A stretch of 64,000 nucleotides of DNA from Clostridia bacterium (GCA_017467445.1 JAFTSG010000016.1:34286-98285); one strand, 5' to 3'. Positions 17,049-25,710 are shown, numbered from the stretch's first letter. Made by a program: numbers and translations. The notes: generated by a model from the letters alone, not told the origin.

Positions 17049-18524
17049 TTAGTGTTCCGGATTTTTTATCCTTTGTATTGCCTCTGCCACGCATTTTGCC
17101 ATATCGGTAGGAATCATTCCTATCTGCCCGATTTGTCTGGCAGCAATATCGCCCGCAAGACCGTGCACATAAACCCCTGCCGCTGCCGCATATTCTGCGG
17201 ACATACCGCGCGCGGCAAACGCGCCGATAATTCCCGAAAGAACATCGCCGCTGCCACCGGTTGCCATTCCCGGATTTCCGGTCGGATTAATATATGTGTT
17301 TCCGCCCGTCGCGGCAGTTACGGTCCCTGCACCTTTAAGTACCATTGTTGTATTATACTCTTTAGAAAAGGTTTTTGCAAGGTTTATTCTGCTGCTTTGC
17401 ACTTTTTCTATATCCAACCCGAGAAGACGTGCCGCCTCGCCCGGATGAGGAGTAAGAATGGCTTTTTTACCAAATTGCTTTAATATATCTATATTCCCGC
17501 AAATCGCATTTATACCATCGGCATCTATTACTACAGGAACATCTTTTTTAAGAACATATTCTACTATTTTATATATATCTTTTCCTCTGCCAAGTCCGGG
17601 ACCTATTACATAAGCGTCCGCCGCCACAGAGTCAATAGCTTTTTTTGCCGCATCAAATGTAAGGCTATCCACGCAAGGCGCGCTCACCGTCATTGCTTCG
17701 GTAAGTTTTATTTCCATAATTGTATTAAGATTATCGGGTATCACAACCGACACAAGCCCCGCACCGGCGCGCAGTGCCCCCATTGCCGAAAGTGTTGCTG
17801 CGCCTGTCATTCCCTTGCTTCCTGCAATAATACAAAGTCTGCCCATTGAGCCTTTATGTTCATCCATCGCCATATCGGGAATCATATCTGCAATATCCTC
17901 TTCATCAGGATAAAAGCATTTTATGTCCGTTGGCGCAAAATCAAGCGGTGCAAGCACAATTTCTCCCGCAAGAGTTTTTGCGGGATACTGCAAAAGTCCT
18001 GTTTTTACATATCCGAAAGCCAGCGTAGCATCCGCGCGCACCGCTTTTCCAAAAGCCATACCTGTATCGGCATCTACACCCGTCGGCACATCAACCGCAA
18101 GCACATATGCACCGCTTTCGTTTATTTCATCAATTATATCAAGACTGCATGCGCCGTTTATGCCAATTCCTAAAACTGCATCAATAACAACATCCGCATC
18201 AATTCTTTTTACAAATGGTATATCAAGAGATTTAGCCTCATCAAAGTTTGTTTTTGCATCCTCGGTTTGCGGAGCGTCAAATACATTATATATACATACG
18301 TCATACCCGCCGCCGTGCAGAATTCTTGCCGCGGCATATCCGTCGCCTCCGTTGTTCCCTTTTCCGCACACCACACATATTTCTGTATCTTTATCAAACC
18401 TCAAGTTTATAAAATCTGCCACAGCCTCTGCCGCTTTTTCCATAACATCAACGGAACGCGCACCAAGTGCAAAGGTTTTTTGTTCAATTTCTTTCATTTC
18501 CTTTGAAGAAACAAGTTCAAGCAT
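17049..18524 (-). CDS. nnrE-nnrD: bifunctional NAD(P)HX epimerase / ADP-dependent dehydratase
   Basis: 491-residue metabolite-repair enzyme. The N-terminal YjeF-like domain (1-205) epimerises damaged hydrated NAD(P)H, with CGKGNNGGDGYAAARIL near 53. The C-terminal ribokinase-like domain (225-490) dehydrates it using ADP; GSKGMTGAATLSAMGALRAG near 235 and NPTGNPGMATGGSGDVLSG near 418 are the binding motifs. The fused form is the usual length. It is 44 bp from the lipoprotein gene and 1 bp from the gene upstream, within the alr operon. Confidence 0.96.
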   Translation of the reverse strand: MLELVSSKEMKEIEQKTFALGARSVDVMEKAAEAVADFINLRFDKDTEICVVCGKGNNGGDGYAAARILHGGGYDVCIYNVFDAPQTEDAKTNFDEAKSLDIPFVKRIDADVVIDAVLGIGINGACSLDIIDEINESGAYVLAVDVPTGVDADTGMAFGKAVRADATLAFGYVKTGLLQYPAKTLAGEIVLAPLDFAPTDIKCFYPDEEDIADMIPDMAMDEHKGSMGRLCIIAGSKGMTGAATLSAMGALRAGAGLVSVVIPDNLNTIMEIKLTEAMTVSAPCVDSLTFDAAKKAIDSVAADAYVIGPGLGRGKDIYKIVEYVLKKDVPVVIDADGINAICGNIDILKQFGKKAILTPHPGEAARLLGLDIEKVQSSRINLAKTFSKEYNTTMVLKGAGTVTAATGGNTYINPTGNPGMATGGSGDVLSGIIGAFAARGMSAEYAAAAGVYVHGLAGDIAARQIGQIGMIPTDMAKCVAEAIQRIKNPEH

Positions 18525-18525
18525 T

Positions 18526-19047
18526 TTATTCTCCTGTTATAACTATACTCGGTCTGGACAGTTTTATTGCTTCAAGAAGCTCGTCGTTCGGGTTGAACAG
18601 TACCCTTACCTTGCCCACTCCGTGACGTTCTGTCATAATATAGTAAAGTCTGTCATTTTCATCTTTTGTGGAACAGTTGAGCGTTTTATACTCTCCGCTG
18701 TAAGGATGGCTTACAGGCGCAACAAGTTCAAATTCCATTTTAGATACGGTAATAACTCTGCCGCGTCTTGAGCCTGCAATAATCATATCTATATCAAGTG
18801 TACCGTCCGTAAAAACATATTCATATTCAACTGTTTTTGATTTTATAAGACGGACAACACACCACCACATCGCCGCAAGCATTATAAGAAAAACATAGCC
18901 CAGATAATGAAGTGCAAACCCGAAATACAGTGCCATAGGCGTAAATATAATACCCCCTATGACAAGAAGAACACTTGTCCATACGTCCTTCTCGGTTTTT
19001 TTCCGTCTTATAAGTTGTTCAACAAAAATATCTTCCACTGTTATCAC
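18526..19047 (-). CDS. DUF6106-like membrane protein
   Basis: 173 residues. Two transmembrane helices (about 24-43 and 45-65) are followed by a cytosolic beta-rich domain with YEYVFTDGTLDIDMIIAGSRRGR (about 75-97). That pattern fits the family annotated DUF6106 in clostridia, from memory. Function is unknown. It is first in the nnr-lipoprotein-alr-toxin operon and directly follows a promoter. Confidence 0.8.
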   Translation of the reverse strand: MITVEDIFVEQLIRRKKTEKDVWTSVLLVIGGIIFTPMALYFGFALHYLGYVFLIMLAAMWWCVVRLIKSKTVEYEYVFTDGTLDIDMIIAGSRRGRVITVSKMEFELVAPVSHPYSGEYKTLNCSTKDENDRLYYIMTERHGVGKVRVLFNPNDELLEAIKLSRPSIVITGE

Positions 19048-19069
19048 CTTTTTACAAATTTATATATAC

Positions 19070-19098
19070 ATTATATCACGTTTATTTTACATAAACAA
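19070..19098 (-). promoter_or_regulatory. promoter of the DUF6106-nnr-alr operon
   Basis: Minus strand: TTGTTT, 17-bp spacer, TATAAT, about 23 bp before the first start codon. Confidence 0.6.
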
Positions 19099-19137
19099 CA
19101 ATTTTTTAAAATAATTAACATTTTTTTAAAAAAACAC

Positions 19138-19166
19138 TTGCATTAGTGGTTTTTTTGTGTTATAAT
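19138..19166 (+). promoter_or_regulatory. promoter of rpsT
   Basis: TTGCAT, 17-bp spacer containing a T run, TATAAT, 38 bp before the start codon. Confidence 0.7.
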
Positions 19167-19203
19167 ACATTTTACGTATTATTGTATGAGAGGTGAAAAC
19201 GCA

Positions 19204-19467
19204 ATGCCTAACATTAAATCGGCTAAAAAAAGAGTTAAGGTAATACAGACAAAAACTTTAAGAAACCAGATGATTAAATCTGCTCTTAAAACTTCCATTA
19301 AATCTTTTGAAACTGTTGCTTTAAGCGGTGATAAAGCAAAAGCTGAAGAAAGCTTTAAATTAGTTATTAAGAAGATTGGCCAGGCTGTTTCCAAAGGTGT
19401 ATTGCACGCTAACACTGCAGCCAGAAAAAAATCCAGATTAGCAAACGTATTAAATAAAGTTGGATAA
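19204..19467 (+). CDS. rpsT: 30S ribosomal protein S20
   Basis: 87-residue, Lys-rich helical protein binding 16S rRNA. It begins MPNIKSAKKRVKV and contains LHANTAARKKSRLA near the C-terminus, both diagnostic. The start is the ATG behind GAGAGGTG; an upstream ATG at the ribosome site is too close. Monocistronic, between its own promoter and a hairpin. Confidence 0.97.
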   Translation: MPNIKSAKKRVKVIQTKTLRNQMIKSALKTSIKSFETVALSGDKAKAEESFKLVIKKIGQAVSKGVLHANTAARKKSRLANVLNKVG

Positions 19468-19481
19468 TTAACAATAAACAT

Positions 19482-19513
19482 AAAAATAGACATATGAAAA
19501 TATGTCTATTTTT
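19482..19513 (+). terminator. terminator of rpsT
   Basis: Stem AAAATAGACATAT/ATATGTCTATTTT with a 4-nt loop and a T run, ending 18 bp before the next start codon. Confidence 0.85.
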
Positions 19514-19530
19514 TGATTTAAGGTGAATTT

Positions 19531-20178
19531 ATGTTTAAATGCTGTATTTTTGATATGGACGGCACAGTTTCCGATACTATCCGTTCAATTGCATATTTTG
19601 GGAACAAATCTCTTGCCGAAATAAATCTTCCGCCTATCGATACCGAAACTTATAAAATCCTTGTAGGTAACGGTGCGGCAATTCTTGTACACCGTATGCT
19701 CGCTCATTACGGATGTGATACAGAAGAAAATTTCAATAAAGTTTTTCCAAAATATAAATCGGATTACGATGCTGATTTTATGTATCTTACCGAACCTTAT
19801 GACGGAATTATGGAACTTCTAAAAGAGCTTAAAGCGCGCGGGATTAAAACTGCCATTCTTTCTAATAAACCCCATTCTACTGCACAAAAGGTTTCGGATA
19901 TTATGTTTGGGGACAAGCTTATTGATATATGCCGCGGTGAAACACCCGAAGTACCAATAAAACCCGACCCAAAAGGTCTGTTTCTTTTGCTTGATGAGTT
20001 CGGCTTAACGCCCGACGAATGTATCTACATAGGCGATACGGGCACTGATGTTGCAACAGGAAAATCGGCAGGCGCATTTACCGTTGGCGTTTTGTGGGGA
20101 TTTCGTAAAAAACCCGAACTTGAAGATGCTGATGCCATTATTTCGCATCCTAGAGAAATACTTTCTTTTCTTGACTGA
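19531..20178 (+). CDS. HAD hydrolase, phosphoglycolate phosphatase-like
   Basis: 215-residue HAD phosphatase with a small helical cap. Motif I is FDMDGTVSDT (residues 7-16), motif II LSNKPH near 111, motif III Lys near IKPDPKG and GDTGTDVATGKSAG near 170. The family (Gph/PgmB-like) removes phosphate from phosphoglycolate or sugar phosphates; the exact substrate is not determinable. It starts just after the rpsT terminator with a weak site. Confidence 0.9.
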   Translation: MFKCCIFDMDGTVSDTIRSIAYFGNKSLAEINLPPIDTETYKILVGNGAAILVHRMLAHYGCDTEENFNKVFPKYKSDYDADFMYLTEPYDGIMELLKELKARGIKTAILSNKPHSTAQKVSDIMFGDKLIDICRGETPEVPIKPDPKGLFLLLDEFGLTPDECIYIGDTGTDVATGKSAGAFTVGVLWGFRKKPELEDADAIISHPREILSFLD

Positions 20179-20224
20179 TTATCATTTTTTGCGGCCCCGC
20201 CGCGTATAGTTTAATATAAAACTA

Positions 20225-20254
20225 AAACTGCCCTGCATTTATGCAAGGCAGTTT
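20225..20254 (+). terminator. hairpin after the HAD gene
   Basis: Stem AAACTGCC/GGCAGTTT with a partly paired interior (CTGCA/TGCAA). The following T tract is short, so termination is likely but not certain. Confidence 0.55.
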
Positions 20255-20276
20255 CTTGTAAAGGGGCTTTAAAACA

Positions 20277-20528
20277 TTGAATAAAAGTGCAGATTTTCGT
20301 AATAAAGAGGTTATTAACATTTCCGACGGCAAACGTCTTGGTTTTGTAAGCGATGTGGATATAAATTTTGAAAAAGGTACTGTTGAAGCCATTATTGTTC
20401 CCGGTCCGTCAGGACTTGTAAATTTTTTCACCGGTGGACGCGACGATTATGTCATTCCCTGGAATAATATCCAGAAAATCGGAGACGATATTATACTTGT
20501 AAACTATTCTACTTCTTATAAACGGTAA
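20277..20528 (+). CDS. PRC-barrel protein, YlmC/YmxH family
   Basis: 83-residue PRC-barrel protein: FRNKEVINISDGKRLGFVSDVDINFEKG (residues 7-34), then IIVPG and DDYVIPWNNIQKIGDDIILV. This matches the YlmC/YmxH family of spore-formers, with an unclear role (transcript of ymxH is sporulation-associated in Bacillus). It uses a TTG start preceded by AAAGGGGC at a rather long spacing. Confidence 0.85.
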   Translation: MNKSADFRNKEVINISDGKRLGFVSDVDINFEKGTVEAIIVPGPSGLVNFFTGGRDDYVIPWNNIQKIGDDIILVNYSTSYKR

Positions 20529-20557
20529 TTGACAAAATATTCCGCTTATGATAAACT
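20529..20557 (+). promoter_or_regulatory. promoter of rho
   Basis: TTGACA, 17-bp spacer, TAAACT, about 60 bp before the rho start. The -35 overlaps the end of the PRC-barrel gene. Confidence 0.55.
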
Positions 20558-20618
20558 TATTATATTGAATTCTTAAATTTATTTTTTTCTTTATATAACC
20601 CCCATTGGAGGACAAATT

Positions 20619-21944
20619 ATGACTATTACCGATTTGAGTGTTTCCCAACTGCGCGAGCTTGCAAAAGAGCGCGGTCTTAAAGGAATAAGTGCGCTTAAAA
20701 AAGACGAGCTTATAACACTTCTTCAAAACACCGATCCCATTGTGGCAGATGACAAAACTCCCGAACCGACAGAGGATAAAAAACAGCTTTTTGATGTGAA
20801 TAAAACCGAGGCAAATGTTAACGGCATTCTTGAGGTGCTTGCCGACGGATACGGATTTGCAAGGGGCGCAAACTGTCTTGATGACGGCAGTGACGTTTAT
20901 GTTTCCCCTGCAATGATAAGAAAATATTCTCTCAAAACAGGAGATAAAATTACAGGCTATGCCGTAAAGCGCGAGGGAGAAAAGTTTGAGGCTCTTATCT
21001 ATATCAAAAGCGTTAATGACGAGCGTCCCGATTCAATCCGTTTTCGAAAACCGTTTGAATCGCTTGTGCCGGTATATCCCGATGAAAGACTTCGTCTTGA
21101 AACCGACTCTAAAAACTATGCAATGCGTATTGTTGACCTTATTTCTCCCGTAGGAAAAGGTCAAAGAGGGCTTATTGTTGCGCCGCCGAAGGCCGGTAAA
21201 ACAACTCTTCTTAAACAAATTGCAAAAAGCATGCTTGCCAATAACAAAGATATCCATATGATTGTACTTCTTATCGACGAACGTCCCGAAGAAGTTACAG
21301 ATATGCAGCATTCAATAGAAGGCGCCGACGTTGTGTATTCAACGTTTGATATGCCACCCGAAAACCACGCAAAAGTGGCAGAGCTTGTGCTTGAACGCGC
21401 CGAGCGTCTTGTTGAACACGGCAAGGATGTGGTTGTTCTTCTTGACAGTATTACAAGACTTGCAAGGGCATATAATATAACCGGTCAGGCAAGCGGAAGA
21501 TCTCTTTCCGGCGGTCTTGATGCAGGTGCACTGTATAAACCAAAAAAATTCTTTGGTGCGGCACGTAACATAAAAGGTGGCGGCAGTCTTACCATTCTTG
21601 CAACTGCACTTATTGAAACCGGCAGCCGTATGGATGACGTTATTTTTGAAGAGTTCAAAGGCACTGGTAATATGGAGCTTCATCTTGACCGTCATATGTC
21701 CGAGCGTCGTATATTCCCCGCAATCGACATATTCAAATCGGGCACAAGAAAAGAAAATCTCCTGATGCCGTATGAAGAGCTTAATGCCGTATGGAATATA
21801 CGAAGAGCCTTTGGCGGAGGAAGTAATCCCGAGGTTACGGAATATATCATAAATAAGATTGTAAACACTAAAAATAATGAGGAGTTTGTTAAAGTAATAA
21901 ATGACGAACTCAAACACGAAAAGTTTTCTAAAAACGGGAGGTAG
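20619..21944 (+). CDS. rho: transcription termination factor Rho
   Basis: 441-residue hexameric RNA helicase that ends transcription. It has an N-terminal Rho_N helical domain (residues 1-36, [21 protein letters not shown]). An RNA-binding cold-shock-like domain follows (about 65-140, [26 protein letters not shown]). The RecA-like ATPase carries Walker [12 protein letters not shown] near 188, Walker [17 protein letters not shown] near 272 and [20 protein letters not shown] near 330. TTGGAGG lies close before the ATG. The 3' end is 4 bp from the carboxypeptidase start. Confidence 0.97.
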   Translation: MTITDLSVSQLRELAKERGLKGISALKKDELITLLQNTDPIVADDKTPEPTEDKKQLFDVNKTEANVNGILEVLADGYGFARGANCLDDGSDVYVSPAMIRKYSLKTGDKITGYAVKREGEKFEALIYIKSVNDERPDSIRFRKPFESLVPVYPDERLRLETDSKNYAMRIVDLISPVGKGQRGLIVAPPKAGKTTLLKQIAKSMLANNKDIHMIVLLIDERPEEVTDMQHSIEGADVVYSTFDMPPENHAKVAELVLERAERLVEHGKDVVVLLDSITRLARAYNITGQASGRSLSGGLDAGALYKPKKFFGAARNIKGGGSLTILATALIETGSRMDDVIFEEFKGTGNMELHLDRHMSERRIFPAIDIFKSGTRKENLLMPYEELNAVWNIRRAFGGGSNPEVTEYIINKIVNTKNNEEFVKVINDELKHEKFSKNGR

Positions 21945-21948
21945 AATC

Positions 21949-23094
21949 ATGAAAAAAATAATATCTGTTTTACTGGTTTTATCAATCCTTGTTTCAATGT
22001 GCGGATTTTGCGCTGTTGCAGCGCCTGCCGCCGAAGATTTTACAGCAAAAGCGGCGATTCTTATGGAAGCATCAACCGGCAAAATTCTTTATGAATATAA
22101 CAAAGACGAAAAGCTTGCAATGGCAAGCATAACAAAGCTTATGCCGCTTCTTATAACAATGGAAAAGCTGGATAGCGGCGAACTCACTCTTGATACGCCC
22201 ATTACCGGTTCTCCGAAAGCAAAGGAAGCGGGCGGCAGTACAATTTTCCTTGATGTAGGCGAAAAAATGGCACTTAATGACATCATCAAAGGAATATGTA
22301 TTGCAAGCGGAAACGATGCAACAATTGCCCTTGCCGAAACACTTGCAGGAAGTGAAAACGATTTCGTTACACTTATGAACCAGAAAGCTTATGAGCTTGG
22401 AATGACAAATACAAACTACGTAAACGTAACGGGTTTTGATGCGGATTATCATTATACAAGTGCGTATGATACCGCACTTCTTGCAAAAGAGATTATTATG
22501 AACCATCCCGAAATTTTAAACTACAGTACTATCCGCGAAGAATGGCTGCGTGGAAACCGCACACAGCTTATAAATACAAACAGACTTTTATCCACATATC
22601 AGTATACAACCGGACTTAAAACCGGAACAGAAACAAACGCAAAATACTGCGTTGTTGCAACCGCAAAAAAAGATAATATGGATTTGATTGCCGTAATCCT
22701 CGGTGCGGAAGATACAAATGCAAGATTTTCTGAAGCAAAAATGCTTTTGCAGTACGGATATTCGGCATATGAGCTTTCGCATCCGGTTGAGGATAATGAG
22801 CTTGTTGGCACGGTAACCGTAAACAAAGGCGCAAAAGACAGCGTAAATGCAATAATCAAAAAACCGAGCGGTGTTGTTGTGCCGAAAACATATTCCGATA
22901 ATATAAAAAAGGAAGTAACTCTTTTTAAAGATGTCCCCGCACCCGTAAAAGCCGGCGATATCATTGGCGAAATGGTTGTTTCCGCCGCGGGCGAACCTAT
23001 CACAACCATTCCCGTTGTTGCCGAAGAGGATGTTAATAAACTTACTTTCTGGCAAGCAGTATGGAAAATCTTCACGGCATTATTCCAGTTTTAA
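21949..23094 (+). CDS. D-alanyl-D-alanine carboxypeptidase (PBP5/DacF family)
   Basis: 381-residue secreted penicillin-binding protein that trims the terminal D-Ala from peptidoglycan stem peptides. Signal peptide MKKIISVLLVLSILVS ending AVAAPAA. Catalytic triad motifs: SITK (near residue 60), SGN (near 118) and KTG (near 224). A C-terminal PBP5-type beta domain (about 270-355) is followed by an amphipathic end (KLTFWQAVWKIFTALFQF) that may anchor it to the membrane. Start is chosen at the ATG behind GGGAGG. Confidence 0.95.
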   Translation: MKKIISVLLVLSILVSMCGFCAVAAPAAEDFTAKAAILMEASTGKILYEYNKDEKLAMASITKLMPLLITMEKLDSGELTLDTPITGSPKAKEAGGSTIFLDVGEKMALNDIIKGICIASGNDATIALAETLAGSENDFVTLMNQKAYELGMTNTNYVNVTGFDADYHYTSAYDTALLAKEIIMNHPEILNYSTIREEWLRGNRTQLINTNRLLSTYQYTTGLKTGTETNAKYCVVATAKKDNMDLIAVILGAEDTNARFSEAKMLLQYGYSAYELSHPVEDNELVGTVTVNKGAKDSVNAIIKKPSGVVVPKTYSDNIKKEVTLFKDVPAPVKAGDIIGEMVVSAAGEPITTIPVVAEEDVNKLTFWQAVWKIFTALFQF

Positions 23095-23101
23095 GACATA
23101 A

Positions 23102-23125
23102 AAAAGCACCCTTACGGGTGCTTTT
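23102..23125. terminator. terminator between convergent dac and degV genes
   Basis: Perfect stem AAAAGCACCC/GGGTGCTTTT with a TTAC loop; T-rich flanks on both strands. Confidence 0.9.
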
Positions 23126-23128
23126 GTT

Positions 23129-23992
23129 TTATCTTTTATCTGCGTAGAAGAATACTGCCATTGTGCCCGGACCGGAATGTGCGCCGATTGACGGGTCAAG
23201 AATGATGATTCTTACATCCTCAACGCCGATTACATTAAGCTGTGCTTTTACTTTTTCGGCTTCTTCAATACAATCGCCGTGTGTTATAAACACAGTCTGA
23301 TTTTTATCCGCTCCCATTTCTTCAAACTTGTTTGCAATGGTGCTTAAAGACTTTTTACGGCCCATAACCTTGCCTTTAACAATAAGCTTACCGTTGTCAT
23401 CTACGTGCATTACAGGCTTAACGCTGAGCATTTCGCCGAATGTTGCGGAAGCACGGCTTACTCTGCCGCCGCGCATAAGGAAGAACAAATCATCAACAGT
23501 AAACCAATGGTTAAGGCGGAGTTTATTTTCTTCAACCCATGCTGCAACCTCATCAATAGTTTTCCCTTCGGCTTTTAATTTTGCCGCATCATATACGAGC
23601 ATTCCTTCACCTATACTTGCAGCAAGCGAATCAACCGTAATAATTTTTCTGTCGGGATATTTATCCGCAAGCATACTTTTTGCAATGGTTGATGCCTGAT
23701 ATGTTCCCGAAATTCCGCTTGAAAGGCCGATGTAAAGAACATCCTCACCGTTTGCAAGTGCCGCTTCAAACGCAGTTGCAAATTCATCTGCATTTACAAG
23801 CGATGTTGTTATCGGCTCTTTATTTCTCATTTTTTCGTAGAACATCTGAAGATCAATAGTTGTGCCTTTTTTATAGCTCACATATTCTTTGCCGTCAATA
23901 GTAAATTTAAGAGATAAAACCTCAATACCGTACTGTTCATACATTTCGGGTGTAAGGTTTGACCCGTTATCCGTAAATATTCTGTAACTCAT
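23129..23992 (-). CDS. DegV family fatty-acid-binding protein
   Basis: 287-residue DegV/FakB-type protein that holds a fatty acid for phosphorylation by a FakA kinase. Motifs: MSYRIFTDNGSNL (residues 1-13, with the TDN/TDS motif), TSLVNADEF near 75, GLSSGISGTYQ near 100, LFFLMRGGRVSRA near 165. The start is at MSYRIF behind GGAGG; an earlier GTG lies in the ribosome site. FakA is not in this window. Confidence 0.92.
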   Translation of the reverse strand: MSYRIFTDNGSNLTPEMYEQYGIEVLSLKFTIDGKEYVSYKKGTTIDLQMFYEKMRNKEPITTSLVNADEFATAFEAALANGEDVLYIGLSSGISGTYQASTIAKSMLADKYPDRKIITVDSLAASIGEGMLVYDAAKLKAEGKTIDEVAAWVEENKLRLNHWFTVDDLFFLMRGGRVSRASATFGEMLSVKPVMHVDDNGKLIVKGKVMGRKKSLSTIANKFEEMGADKNQTVFITHGDCIEEAEKVKAQLNVIGVEDVRIIILDPSIGAHSGPGTMAVFFYADKR

Positions 23993-24021
23993 AATTACCT
24001 CCACGCAATCTAATATGTTAT

Positions 24022-24050
24022 ATTATATTATATCATAATTCATATGTCAA
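24022..24050 (-). promoter_or_regulatory. promoter of degV
   Basis: Minus strand: TTGACA, 17-bp spacer, TATAAT. The -35 region lies inside a 17-bp direct repeat shared with 25034-25050. Confidence 0.75.
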
Positions 24051-24062
24051 TAGGTAATTTGA
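24046..24062 (+). repeat. direct repeat copy 1 flanking a three-gene module
   Basis: GTCAATAGGTAATTTGA. Sixteen of 17 bases match the copy at 25034-25050, in the same orientation, 988 bp away. The shared part includes a -35 box. Confidence 0.7.
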
Positions 24063-24063
24063 T

Positions 24064-24405
24064 TTATTCTTTAATGCTTTCAATAAGGCTTATTATATTT
24101 TCGGTTTCAGTATCTTTTTCCATTTTTCCTACTTTATCAATAAGTACACCCAGTGCCGACGCCAGCTGATTAAGGGGTGCCGCCTTTATTTTTTCCGATT
24201 TTGACAGCTCGTCCATATACAGATTGATAATTTCCATTGCTTTTATGCGGCATTTTGTGTCAAACTTTTCGGGTGAATATTCGTCAATAATTTTTTGTAC
24301 GCTTGCCACCGAAATTTTGTTTCGTTTTGCACTTTCTTCGTAAGATTTTGTTTCTTTATAATCACCCAGTATTTTTTCTTTTTTTATATCCGACAGTTTC
24401 GGCAA
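24064..24405 (-). CDS. 113-residue helix-turn-helix-like protein, unknown
   Basis: Helical, charged protein. Residues 10-40 (LGDYKETKSYEESAKRNKISVASVQKII) look like a helix-turn-helix of the Hin/transposase or terminase small subunit type. The rest is amphipathic helix (LNQLASALGVLIDKVGKMEKD, resembling a phage terminase small-subunit or recruiter segment). Start is TTG, 8 nt after GAGAGGAG, inside the end of the upstream gene (22-bp overlap). I recognise no named family. Last gene of the module. Confidence 0.65.
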   Translation of the reverse strand: MPKLSDIKKEKILGDYKETKSYEESAKRNKISVASVQKIIDEYSPEKFDTKCRIKAMEIINLYMDELSKSEKIKAAPLNQLASALGVLIDKVGKMEKDTETENIISLIESIKE

Positions 24406-24806
24406 TCCCGTTTCTCCTCTCTTCCAAAAATGTTATATCTTATGTAATCTCCGTTTTTCATACACTCTTCAAGTATATCACAAACGGTTTTTTTGCTTCT
24501 GCCAAGCTGGGCACATATGTTTTCAACGCCCGACCCCTCAAAATAGTACCTGCACACAAGCATTTTTGTATCGTCTGTAACGGGGTTCGGGTTTGTTGGC
24601 TTTTTTCTGCCAAACATAAGTAAATCGGTTATATGCTTTTTCTTAAGCTTCAAATTAAGCATTTTTGCCATTTTCAGAAACTGCGGCGCCGATATATCAA
24701 GATCTGCCATTATCGTTTCAATGGGAATTACCCCAAAATACTTTTTCATATACGTAAGCTCTGTTTTTGTGGGAACAAATCCACGTCTTTTCATTCTAAG
24801 TTCCAT
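24384..24806 (-). CDS. 140-residue protein with two HTH-like regions, unknown
   Basis: Basic protein with two candidate helix-turn-helix regions: residues about 12-40 (TKTELTYMKKYFGVIPIETIMADLDIS) and about 95-115 (GVENICAQLGRSKKTVCDIL). This suggests a DNA-binding adaptor such as a small terminase or transposase-like regulator; there is no catalytic motif. GGAGGAG lies 7 nt before the ATG. It overlaps the next gene by 22 bp, so the two are translated together. Confidence 0.65.
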   Translation of the reverse strand: MELRMKRRGFVPTKTELTYMKKYFGVIPIETIMADLDISAPQFLKMAKMLNLKLKKKHITDLLMFGRKKPTNPNPVTDDTKMLVCRYYFEGSGVENICAQLGRSKKTVCDILEECMKNGDYIRYNIFGREEKRDCRNCRI

Positions 24807-24828
24807 AATAATCTCTCCTCCATAAGGG

Positions 24829-24978
24829 CTACTCTTCTAATTCACTTTTCTGCCCGATGTCATATCCACCAAAGCTGCTGTACTCTTCATCTTCGTTCTC
24901 TTTACAAACAAAAGCACCGTCTGTTATCCACAAATCCAGATGATGCTCAAGTTTATTTCGATCCGAAATATTTATTAT
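24829..24978 (-). CDS. small acidic protein, about 49 residues, non-canonical start
   Basis: The open frame extends further upstream, but a strong promoter (25010-25038) and an AAGGAGG site (24987-24993) lie inside that extension. The real start must therefore be after the site. The only in-frame codons at the right distance (8 nt) are ATA ATA at 24978-24973; no ATG, GTG or TTG is in range. The product (SDRNKLEHHLDLWITDGAF..., ending SELEE) is acidic and unrecognised. First gene of the three-gene module. Confidence 0.5.
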   Translation of the reverse strand: MINISDRNKLEHHLDLWITDGAFVCKENEDEEYSSFGGYDIGQKSELEE

Positions 24979-25009
24979 GGTTCTTACCTCCTTTTTATCT
25001 CGCACTGAG

Positions 25010-25038
25010 ATTATATCACGGATATCACTACCCGTCAA
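25010..25038 (-). promoter_or_regulatory. promoter of the three-gene HTH module
   Basis: Minus strand: TTGACG, 17-bp spacer, TATAAT. The -35 part lies in direct repeat copy 2. Confidence 0.75.
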
Positions 25039-25050
25039 TAGGTAAATTGA
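25034..25050 (+). repeat. direct repeat copy 2 flanking the three-gene module
   Basis: GTCAATAGGTAAATTGA, 16/17 identical to 24046-24062. Confidence 0.7.
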
Positions 25051-25068
25051 AAAATATCTCATTTTGTG

Positions 25069-25710
25069 TTACTCTTTGGCGAATTTTCCGTTAAAATCGG
25101 CATATGTGTCCGGAACAGACCCTACAAGAACAACCTGTGCAACAGGGATTGTGCGGTCTACGCCCACACTGGTACGGAACGGGATTGCGCTTACCATCAT
25201 TTCCGCTTCTACAGTAATACTGACGGCAAATTTTGTCTGATTTATACCTGCGCTTATAAAACTGTCATCAAATTTAACAGAGATATTGGGCGATGGCGAA
25301 ATTTTTATTGGAACCTTCGGACCGAAACCCGTAATGGTTCGCATACCGAGAATGTTTGCAATAGAAAGGGTTATGTAGTATTGATTATTTTCCCGAAATC
25401 TTTCAATAAGGCGGGAAGAAATTTCACTTTGCATACGGTTTATGAGTGCCGAATCGGTACTGACTGCAGTTATTTTACCTTCGCCGTCATATTCCTTTAT
25501 TATAATATTGGAATAAGAGTTTCCGGCGGATGCAGTTGTTTCACCTATAACTTTATTTATTGCATAGGTAGCTTCAAACCGTGCTTTACTTTGTGCAAGT
25601 GAATTAAAAAGTGTACCCACTCGCATAGTAAGGGCAACTATAATAAGTGCCGTTACAAGAACAAAAATTATGCATTTCATTTTCCTTCTTTTTTTTGCAA
25701 AAATTCTCAA
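25069..25710 (-). CDS. yunB: sporulation protein YunB
   Basis: 213-residue membrane-anchored sporulation protein. One N-terminal helix (about residues 12-30, CIIFVLVTALIIVALTM) is followed by an extracytoplasmic domain. Family stretches are NKVIGE, MQSEISSRL, ITLSIANILGMR, GFGPKVPIKISPSP and AGINQTKFAVSITVEAEM. In Bacillus it is a mother-cell, sigma-E-dependent gene. Start is TTG behind AGGGGAT. A CATATAAT box about 30 bp upstream would fit a sigma-E -10, but I see no convincing -35. Confidence 0.92.
   Translation of the reverse strand: MRIFAKKRRKMKCIIFVLVTALIIVALTMRVGTLFNSLAQSKARFEATYAINKVIGETTASAGNSYSNIIIKEYDGEGKITAVSTDSALINRMQSEISSRLIERFRENNQYYITLSIANILGMRTITGFGPKVPIKISPSPNISVKFDDSFISAGINQTKFAVSITVEAEMMVSAIPFRTSVGVDRTIPVAQVVLVGSVPDTYADFNGKFAKE

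Noticed and set aside
21901..21948. Longer start for the D,D-carboxypeptidase
   Set aside because: It would place 16 residues before the signal peptide and overlap rho. The ATG at 21949 has a GGGAGG site and starts the signal peptide.
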